DNA of 13,371 nucleotides, taken from QHXQ01 sp036389375 (lineage in GTDB: Bacteria; Acidobacteriota; Blastocatellia; Pyrinomonadales; Pyrinomonadaceae). The position numbers and the translations under genes were made by a program. Each line of letters starts with the position of its first letter. Position 1 is the stretch's first letter. The DNA lies in the NCBI GenBank assembly GCA_036389375.1, contig DASVQA010000131.1, forward strand, positions 1 through 13,371. Direction: 5' to 3'. The notes under the pieces were generated by a model that saw only the letters and a program-made list of their open reading frames with translations, did not search any database and had not been told where the DNA came from. Shown piece after piece: positions 1 through 5,497 of this stretch.

Positions 1-1280
1 ACCGAGCCTGCGCCCGCGCCCGCGCCGATGGCCGCACCGATGGCTGCGCCTTTGCCGCCCTGTGCAATCGCGCCGATGATCGCACCGATGGCTGCGCCGA
101 TGGCCGTGCGCTCAACCGTGCGATCTGTCTGGCTGCTGCGATCCTGCACCTCGCCGCCACCCTCCGGGTCAACGCGCGCCTCTTCGCCGTTTGGCGCGCG
201 TACAGCTTCGACCGTCCCGGTGAAGTCGGCCGCGCGCCCGTCCGGCAGGCGTATGCGCTCGAAGTTGAGCGCAAGTTCAGCGCGCCCGGCGACGCGCCCG
301 CCCCGCTCGACGCGCGCGACCGTCCCTTCGAGCGTCGCGCCCGCGAACTGCGCCGGCTCGCGCACGGTCATCGTGAAGCGGTCGCCGGGATGCGCCTGCG
401 CCGTGCTGAGGTCGTCGTTTAAGCTGGCGACGAACTGTGTGTTGCGCCCGATGGTGAAGACGGTGTTGGCGGGCGCGTTCGTCGTTGTCGGCGCGGCCGG
501 CGGCACGCGCGGGCGCATCACGGGCGGATTCTGCGGCGTGCGATTTCTGGCGGTCACGGACGGCTGCGCGGGCGGCGTGCGCCGACGGTTACGCGCGCTC
601 GTCGGGGCCGCTTCCGGCTGCCCGTAGATGTCGAAGCGTGCGACGCTGGCCGTCTTGTCATAGACGCTCTCCACGACGACGGGCTGCGGCAGTTGCGCGT
701 CGAAGATGCGGCGCGTGACGCGCAGGCGCTGACCTTCCTCCTGCGGATCGAAATTGACGATGAACTCGTCGTCGGCGCTGCCGCGTGAACTGATCTCAAG
801 ACTCGGGCCGATGATCAGGGCGCGTGTGCGGACGGTGTGCCCGTCCGCTGCGCGTTCGATGTGCGTGCGGCCGTCGGCGTTGAAGGTGATGCGCGGCGCG
901 CGCGTAGAGGCGATGTCTATGACGCGCCCGCGTCGTTGCAGTGTCAACTGCGTGGGCGAAGTCAGCCGCGCCAGCAGCCTGTCCTCGATTGTCTCGCGCG
1001 TGGCGAGCGGCAGCGTACTGGCGGCGCGCGCGAGCGCCTCCTGCGGGTCGTCGCTCATCGCCTGATCGAGTTGGTAGACGCCGGTCAGGCGTGCGTCGGC
1101 GGCAGACGTTTTCGGCGTGGCGACCGTCGGCGTGCGCTGCGTTCTGGTCGTGGTCGTCGTCGTCCGGCGCGTGGGCGCGGGCGCGGGCCGGCGGCGTTGC
1201 GCGGCGGCCGGCGGCGTCAACTGCGCGGCGCACACAGCGCACACGAGCGCAGCACAAACGATGCGTCGAAGTTGCTTCAT
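1..1280 (-). CDS. Secreted glycine-zipper protein, 3' end cut off by window edge
   Basis: The minus strand is open from an ATG at 1280 to the window edge (426 codons, no stop seen). GGAGG lies 5 nt before the ATG. Residues 1-28 look like a signal peptide: MKQLRR, then an Ala/Cys/Val-rich core, then AAAQ before RRRP. Residues 29-60 are Arg/Pro/Thr-rich and probably disordered. Residues 65-220 alternate like beta structure. A Pro/Arg/Thr-rich linker follows at about 222-275. Residues 276-361 form a second beta-rich module beginning FTIGRNTQF and containing HPGDRFTMTV, as in proteins whose name includes 'YMGG-like glycine zipper'. Residues 393-426 are a glycine zipper with repeated AIGAAIGA units. 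Envelope or outer-membrane association is inferred from the signal peptide and zipper. The specific function is unknown. The codon bias is strongly G/C at third positions on this strand, which supports it over the plus-strand frames overlapping it. Confidence 0.8.
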   Translation of the reverse strand, partial: MKQLRRIVCAALVCAVCAAQLTPPAAAQRRRPAPAPTRRTTTTTTRTQRTPTVATPKTSAADARLTGVYQLDQAMSDDPQEALARAASTLPLATRETIEDRLLARLTSPTQLTLQRRGRVIDIASTRAPRITFNADGRTHIERAADGHTVRTRALIIGPSLEISSRGSADDEFIVNFDPQEEGQRLRVTRRIFDAQLPQPVVVESVYDKTASVARFDIYGQPEAAPTSARNRRRTPPAQPSVTARNRTPQNPPVMRPRVPPAAPTTTNAPANTVFTIGRNTQFVASLNDDLSTAQAHPGDRFTMTVREPAQFAGATLEGTVARVERGGRVAGRAELALNFERIRLPDGRAADFTGTVEAVRAPNGEEARVDPEGGGEVQDRSSQTDRTVERTAIGAAIGAIIGAIAQGGKGAAIGAAIGAGAGAGS

Positions 1281-1283
1281 CTT

Positions 1284-1290
1284 CCCCTCC
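1284..1290 (-). promoter_or_regulatory. Ribosome binding site of the secreted glycine-zipper gene
   Basis: On the minus strand GGAGGGG lies just before the ATG at 1280. It is a near-perfect anti-16S match with normal spacing and fixes the start of this long open frame. Confidence 0.7.
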
Positions 1291-1374
1291 ATCTACGGAA
1301 ACTGGCAACGGCTAAGATCGCAGCGGTCAAACAGGCGGCGACCGCACGCGCCGACGCCGGGGCATTTGACCGTA

Positions 1375-1449
1375 AACTTAAAAGGGGAACTTAAGGGGTG
1401 TGCTGCAAAGCTTAAAGCCGGGCGCGACCTGAACGCAAGTATAAACTTA
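1375..1449. repeat. Repeated AACTTA motifs, including a 13-bp tandem
   Basis: AACTTA occurs at 1375, 1388 and 1444, with a variant AGCTTA at 1409. The first two copies sit in a near-perfect 13-bp tandem (AACTTAAAAGGGG then AACTTAAGGGGTG, 1375-1400). They lie upstream of the secreted gene and downstream of the terminator at 1452-1484. An 8-bp inverted pair, CGGTCAAA at 1324-1331 and TTTGACCG at 1365-1372, is next to them. They could be regulator sites for the secreted gene, but that is inference only. I see no convincing -35/-10 pair here. Confidence 0.35.
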
Positions 1450-1451
1450 AA

Positions 1452-1484
1452 GAGACCGGGCCGACGCTTGGTCGGCCCGGTCTC
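1452..1484 (-). terminator. Intrinsic terminator of the Lys/Ala-tail gene
   Basis: A perfect 14-bp inverted repeat (1452-1465 and 1471-1484) has a 5-nt loop. On the minus strand it is followed by TTTAAGTTTATA, a broken U tract. It starts 27 nt after the stop codon at 1511 and should end transcription of that gene before the secreted gene begins. Confidence 0.8.
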
Positions 1485-1510
1485 GCGCTTCAGCTTAGGG
1501 CGGCTTGGTT

Positions 1511-1960
1511 TCAAGCCACCTGCGTCACCTTGATCGTCCCGCCGTCGGGCAGGATGGTTACGTTCGTGTAGCGGGTCGTGGCATTCTTTTTATCGAAGCG
1601 CACGTCAACAGTCTCCGGTCTCTGGATGACGGGGCCGGTCGGTGGGCGCACGATCTTCTGTAACAGGAGAATGCGCGGATTGATGCCCTGCGGCACGGCC
1701 TCGCGCAAAGTGACCTTGTAACCGTGCGTCGGGAAGGTGCAGCGGCCCGTGACGCGTAGACGCGGCGCGCCCGGCGGCATGCTGTCCTGCACCGCGCGCC
1801 AGCCCGTACACTTGCCTGTGCTCGCCCCGGCCTTCGTCGCACCCTTTTTCGCGCCCGCCTTCTTAGTTCCGCCTCCGCCCTTCTTCGTCGCCGCGCCTTT
1901 CTTGGCCGCCCCGCCCTTTTTCGTCCCCGCTTTCTTGGTTGAAGCTTTCTTCGTAGCCAT
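1511..1960 (-). CDS. Small protein with histone-H1-like Lys/Ala tail and unknown beta domain
   Basis: 149 residues. Residues 1-50 are a low-complexity basic tail of TKKA/AKKG units, like the C-terminal tails of histone H1-type and bacterial H1-like proteins. Residues 53-149 form a compact domain rich in predicted beta strands. Landmarks are a Cys either side of the first strand, THGYKVTLREAVPQGINPR in the middle and YTNVTILPDGGTIKV near the end. I do not recognise a named family for this domain. The tail suggests nucleic acid or other polyanion binding, but this is inference from composition. The ATG at 1960 is preceded by AAGGAG about 12 nt upstream, a slightly long spacing. The gene is monocistronic: promoter at 2063-2091, terminator at 1452-1484. 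Before the insertion described here it lay directly downstream of glmS. Confidence 0.8.
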   Translation of the reverse strand: MATKKASTKKAGTKKGGAAKKGAATKKGGGGTKKAGAKKGATKAGASTGKCTGWRAVQDSMPPGAPRLRVTGRCTFPTHGYKVTLREAVPQGINPRILLLQKIVRPPTGPVIQRPETVDVRFDKKNATTRYTNVTILPDGGTIKVTQVA

Positions 1961-2011
1961 AGGGAATTCGCGCTCCTTTCGTCATCGCGTGCGCTTTGAG
2001 TTGTTGTGAGA

Positions 2012-2036
2012 CTGGCGAGCGTAAGGCCCTCGCCAG
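2012..2036 (-). promoter_or_regulatory. Hairpin in the 5' leader of the Lys/Ala-tail gene
   Basis: A perfect 8-bp inverted repeat, CTGGCGAG (2012-2019) and CTCGCCAG (2029-2036), has a 9-nt loop. It lies between the promoter at 2063-2091 and the start codon at 1960, so it would be in the mRNA leader. No U tract follows it, so it is not a typical terminator. It might also have been the native 3' hairpin of glmS. The role is unknown. Confidence 0.4.
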
Positions 2037-2062
2037 CGCGAGCCGCAAGTAGAACGCAACGG

Positions 2063-2091
2063 ACGATATGCGCGGACTATTTGAATGTCAA
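2063..2091 (-). promoter_or_regulatory. Sigma-70-type promoter of the Lys/Ala-tail gene
   Basis: On the minus strand a perfect -35 TTGACA (2086-2091) is separated by 17 bp from TATCGT (2063-2068), a 4 of 6 match to the -10 consensus. Predicted transcription starts near 2056, giving a leader of about 95 nt before the ATG at 1960. It lies in the former glmS downstream region, outside the inserted DNA. Confidence 0.6.
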
Positions 2092-2143
2092 TGCCAAAGA
2101 TAGGCCGAGGCGCGAGCGCACAAACCCACGCCGCCGCGCCGCC

Positions 2144-2186
2144 TCACTCGACCGTCACCGACTTAGCCAGATTGCGCGGCTGATCT
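2144..2186 (-). pseudogene. glmS: Remnant of the glmS 3' end (left junction of the insertion)
   Basis: Read on the minus strand this stretch encodes DQPRNLAKSVTVE and a TGA stop, the same 13 C-terminal residues as the intact GlmS ending at 5498. Upstream of the Asp codon the similarity stops at once: the frame reads LLNA instead of the GCDV of intact glmS. In the 42 nt from the Asp codon to the last Glu codon there are three base differences (2153, 2156, 2159), all at third positions of Ser, Val and Thr codons. It has no start and no upstream gene body, so it cannot be a functional gene. It is best read as the original chromosomal end of glmS, cut off when DNA inserted between it and the gene body. 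Confidence 0.85.
2160..2186. repeat. 27-bp direct repeat, left copy (attL-like)
   Basis: This 27-bp segment is identical to 5514-5540 and in the same orientation. It contains an imperfect dyad, CTTAGCC (2162-2168) and GGCTGAT (2178-2184), around a 9-bp centre, with 5 of 7 positions symmetrical. That layout resembles tyrosine-recombinase core sites (inference). Identity falls away on both sides: only synonymous codon similarity remains towards the stop, and nothing beyond a few bases remains on the island side. Confidence 0.8.
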
Positions 2187-2275
2187 GCGTTGAGCAAATC
2201 AATTAAGAGAGGCAAAACAGTTGAATGTAAAGTGGCCCGACTACAAATTGTCTGTTCCAAAATTTGCTGCGAATA

Positions 2276-2281
2276 TATAAT
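2276..2281 (+). promoter_or_regulatory. Possible -10 box for the HD/Hsp90-like gene
   Basis: A perfect TATAAT lies in an AT-rich stretch 83 nt before the ATG at 2365. A -35 is not clear: TTGTCT at 2248-2253 is too far (22 bp) from this hexamer, though it is 18 bp from the overlapping AATATA at 2272-2277. It lies inside the island, so the gene probably brings its own promoter. Confidence 0.4.
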
Positions 2282-2351
2282 TGAGGGCGTCATACCTACT
2301 GGTGGTCGAACCAACATCACCGAGCGCGGCGAGACCTTACTTCTACGGCGT

Positions 2352-2355
2352 GGAG
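2352..2355 (+). promoter_or_regulatory. Ribosome binding site deciding the start of the HD/Hsp90-like gene
   Basis: GGAG lies 9 nt before the ATG at 2365. The frame is open further upstream to a TTG at 2281, but that codon overlaps the TATAAT box and has no comparable Shine-Dalgarno sequence. Confidence 0.6.
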
Positions 2356-2364
2356 CAGCATTTT

Positions 2365-5300
2365 ATGAACATAGAGTTAGAAGATACGGCCCTGATGAAA
2401 TTCCTAGAAGCAAAGGCTATCGATTATTTTGCCAAGGTGCGCGAACTCCGAAAAGAGGTAGCAGGTTGGCTTTCCTATGTGCCCGCAACCTTTCCGCATT
2501 ACACGCGACACACCATCGAACACAGCGAAGAGATAGTGTTGCAGGCTTCCAAATTGATCTTTGCGGACGACAATATATCCAAGCCGGTCGTGCCAATTTC
2601 GCCTGCCGAAGCCTATATCTTGATCGCAGCGGCCTTCCTGCATGATGCGGGCATGGTTACACCTGATCGGGAGAAGGCCGAGATTCTTTCCTCTGAGGCA
2701 TGGAAGAATTGGACATCTGGCGATGGCGGTGGAGCTAAAAGGTGGTTAGATATTCAAAACTTCCGGCAAGGTAAAGAGCCAACTGATGATGCAGTCAGAA
2801 ATTTTCTGGCCGACGTACAAACACGATTTCTCGTGGCAGAATTCGTGCGCCGCGTACATCACCGGCGCGCAGCCAACGTAATCGAACAGCATCAATCTCT
2901 GTTAGGTCGGTTCGCCTTCGATAATCAGATGTTGCGCGACACCATCGCAGATGTTTGTGTGGCACATGGACTCAGACAACATGAACTGGAAGATGCGGAG
3001 CATTACCCGGATAGGCGTGACATTAATGGGCAAACGGTCAATGTGCGCTTCGTCGCTATCATGTTGCGTCTGGGTGATCTGCTCGACATGTCACATGACC
3101 GTGCGTGCCCGCTACTTTTGAATGCTGCATCCCCCGTTCCGGCCGACAGCTTAGCGCACTGGAAACAGTACGACATGATTAAGCATAGGCTCACGTCCCC
3201 GGATCGAATTGAGATACGGGCCGAGTGCGAAAAACAAGAAGAGCATCGCGTACTCCAAGATTGGTGTCAGTGGATAGTTGAAGAGGTAAAGAACGCCAAA
3301 GTGTTGATGCCACGTGCGGCACGTCATAGAGATTGGCAACTACCTATCGTTGGCTTCGAGGGCGAAGAAGAGACGATTGTCATTCGCCCCGCTAAAGGTG
3401 CAAGTTATTTCCCTTCTAAGTGGTCTTTTGAATTAGATAATGAAGCGGTCTTCCAGCGGCTCATCTACGATGTGTACGATTCGCCCGAATCTTTCATTCG
3501 TGAGCTAATCCAGAATGGATTAGACGCTATGCGTTGCAAGATGTATGCGGACTTGATGCTCGACGGAGTCAAGCCACCAGAGTATCCAACGCAGGTCGAA
3601 GAAGCACGCCGCCGCCGATATGTATTGCATGTGAGTTTAGGCACGAAAGAAGTAAAAAACGATCTATCCGGTGAGGTAGAAACCAAGCAAGTCCTCAAGG
3701 TGGAAGATTGTGGAATTGGGATGGACACGGACATCATTAAGCGTTACTTCCTACAAGTGGGGCGCTCTTATTATGTGACGGAAGAGTTCCGGCGAAACTA
3801 TGGCTTTATCCCGACAAGTCGCTTTGGTGTTGGATTTCTTTCCGTATTTGCTGTTAGTGACGAAGTTACGGTAGAGACTTACAAAGTGACCTTGCCAGGT
3901 CAGGACGGAGCGATCCGTTTGACCCTGACAGGCCCACGAAACTATCTACTAACAGAGCGTGGCGAACGTCGTTCGACCGGCACCCGCATTGAGGTTCAAC
4001 TGCGTGAAGAGATGATACAAGGAAGGCTAACGGAGTTAATTGAAAGCTGGTGTCGGCGCGTCGAATTCCCCGTTGCTGTAGATGATTTGGGAGTGGAAAA
4101 AACAGTCGTAGCCGAAAGTCCCGAACAGTTCGTGTATGAGATGCCAAACGTTACCGAAGAAGACGCCAAATTTGTCGTACGGCAATTCCCGATTAACCGT
4201 CCTGGCATCGAAGGGGAAATTTATATTTTTGCCGGGATCAATAGTAAGAGGGAATCATGGGATGCTTGGGAGTGGGCAAGCAATAACTATTCAACAGCAC
4301 ATCCACATGCCGTTAGGCCGACATTACCAGAATCCGTTACCTGTTTACATGGAATTGCAATTGGTGAAGGTGAGGAATTACCGAGACGCTATTATGCACC
4401 GTATAGTGTCCGCCTTGATTACCGCCGCAACACTCATAAGATTGCTCTATCACGTGATATGGCTCGCCACCGTCACGGTTCAAATAGAGAGCCAGACCCA
4501 GAACTTACATCGCGTTTAGAGGAAATCCTCAGCGAGCATTTGATGAACACCTCACTGGCTAAGTCAGACGATAGCTGGAAATACAAACAATTACTTGTTG
4601 ACAGCTTCCCGCTTTTTGAATTCTGGCGAGCGTTGCCTCAAACTATCCGCATCTTTCAAGGCAATAATTCTCAACTCTTTTCTCTTGATCACGTTCAGGC
4701 TATGCCCATTATAACTATGGTTCGGCATCCTGATTGGTGGGGACACTCGCGTATGGCCAAATCAGAAAGAAATAAAGTCATGACGCCGGCTTGGGATAGT
4801 GCTGATCCCTCAATCTCTGAGGGGGATTGGCGTGCTATCTCTATAGAACACAAGATTGCTCTATTAAAAGATCGAGTGCCTAAGAACCTTCGTTGGCTCA
4901 GAAGTGGGCATCTTGCAATAGATTGGCATCTTGGAATAGCGAACGTAGTTATTATAAATAGAGAGCGCTATTATCTAGTCGAGATTCCGGGTTCTTCAAT
5001 TTTAGGATTTGTAGATGGCTCGGTGACCAACGAGATATATTTGCTTAATGTTAATCACCCGTTAATCTCATGGAGCTTATTAGTCAGGGAAGCTTGTGAT
5101 CTCGGTAAATGCAATCTAGATAAGGAGCAGTTTGAGAAATTACTACTTGTCATAAGAGGGGGGCTATCCATACTCTCGGCCAAGCGGTTAAACAACTACA
5201 TTGAAGGATGGCGCAGCCTGCCAGATCTACCACCGGAGTTATATCCACCGGAAATAGAGTTGACAGACAATATGCTTCTATTGATGCCGCTACCAACTAG

Positions 5301-5373
5301 GGGCAAGCCAAAAGGCGCTAAACGCAAGGAACGCAAAAGGGAGCAAACTACGAAGCGGCGGCGCAGTAAGTGA
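2365..5373 (+). CDS. HD domain / Hsp90-like GHKL ATPase fusion protein, probable conflict-system gene
   Basis: 1002 residues from the ATG with a good Shine-Dalgarno. Residues 40-250 form an HD-type domain: H49/H53 in YTRHTIEHSEEI, H93-D94 in AAAFLHDAGM, a later conserved H201, and LRLGDLLDMSHDR at 234-246. This arrangement suits a metal-binding phosphohydrolase fold. Residues 355-545 carry the Hsp90/GHKL ATP-binding boxes: N box IRELIQNGLDA (378-388, with E380, N384 and D387), G1 box DCGIGMD (448-454), G2 box SRFGVGFLSVF (485-495) and a GT motif at 539-540. Residues 550-980 are unassigned. The C-terminus from about 980 is very basic. HD plus Hsp90-like ATPase proteins have been linked by comparative genomics to prokaryotic conflict systems. 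A defence role here is inferred from that and from its position as sole cargo of an island. HtpG itself lacks the HD domain. Lower G+C than neighbours supports transfer. Confidence 0.85.
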   Translation: MNIELEDTALMKFLEAKAIDYFAKVRELRKEVAGWLSYVPATFPHYTRHTIEHSEEIVLQASKLIFADDNISKPVVPISPAEAYILIAAAFLHDAGMVTPDREKAEILSSEAWKNWTSGDGGGAKRWLDIQNFRQGKEPTDDAVRNFLADVQTRFLVAEFVRRVHHRRAANVIEQHQSLLGRFAFDNQMLRDTIADVCVAHGLRQHELEDAEHYPDRRDINGQTVNVRFVAIMLRLGDLLDMSHDRACPLLLNAASPVPADSLAHWKQYDMIKHRLTSPDRIEIRAECEKQEEHRVLQDWCQWIVEEVKNAKVLMPRAARHRDWQLPIVGFEGEEETIVIRPAKGASYFPSKWSFELDNEAVFQRLIYDVYDSPESFIRELIQNGLDAMRCKMYADLMLDGVKPPEYPTQVEEARRRRYVLHVSLGTKEVKNDLSGEVETKQVLKVEDCGIGMDTDIIKRYFLQVGRSYYVTEEFRRNYGFIPTSRFGVGFLSVFAVSDEVTVETYKVTLPGQDGAIRLTLTGPRNYLLTERGERRSTGTRIEVQLREEMIQGRLTELIESWCRRVEFPVAVDDLGVEKTVVAESPEQFVYEMPNVTEEDAKFVVRQFPINRPGIEGEIYIFAGINSKRESWDAWEWASNNYSTAHPHAVRPTLPESVTCLHGIAIGEGEELPRRYYAPYSVRLDYRRNTHKIALSRDMARHRHGSNREPDPELTSRLEEILSEHLMNTSLAKSDDSWKYKQLLVDSFPLFEFWRALPQTIRIFQGNNSQLFSLDHVQAMPIITMVRHPDWWGHSRMAKSERNKVMTPAWDSADPSISEGDWRAISIEHKIALLKDRVPKNLRWLRSGHLAIDWHLGIANVVIINRERYYLVEIPGSSILGFVDGSVTNEIYLLNVNHPLISWSLLVREACDLGKCNLDKEQFEKLLLVIRGGLSILSAKRLNNYIEGWRSLPDLPPELYPPEIELTDNMLLLMPLPTRGKPKGAKRKERKREQTTKRRRSK

Positions 5374-5497
5374 ATAGTACATATCGGCCGCCGAGAGTTA
5401 ATGTTGATGGTGGGGACGTAATTGTTCTCTGTTGCGTCAAAAAACTCTTCAATCTGCCAAGCTTTCGCTGTGGTGTGTCTATGTTTGTCCTGTGGTC

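Noticed and set aside
28..627. Long plus-strand open frame (Ala/Pro/Arg/Ser-rich)
   Set aside because: It mirrors the minus-strand secreted gene, which has a signal peptide, Shine-Dalgarno and glycine zipper; the plus-strand product is compositionally odd and without motifs.
2281..2364. A 28-residue N-terminal extension of the HD/Hsp90-like protein from a TTG
   Set aside because: The TTG overlaps a TATAAT box, while the ATG at 2365 has GGAG at good spacing and begins a sensible domain.
2190..2645. Plus-strand frame starting with TTG at the left edge of the island
   Set aside because: It has no Shine-Dalgarno, overlaps most of the HD domain coding sequence in another frame, and shows no recognisable motifs.
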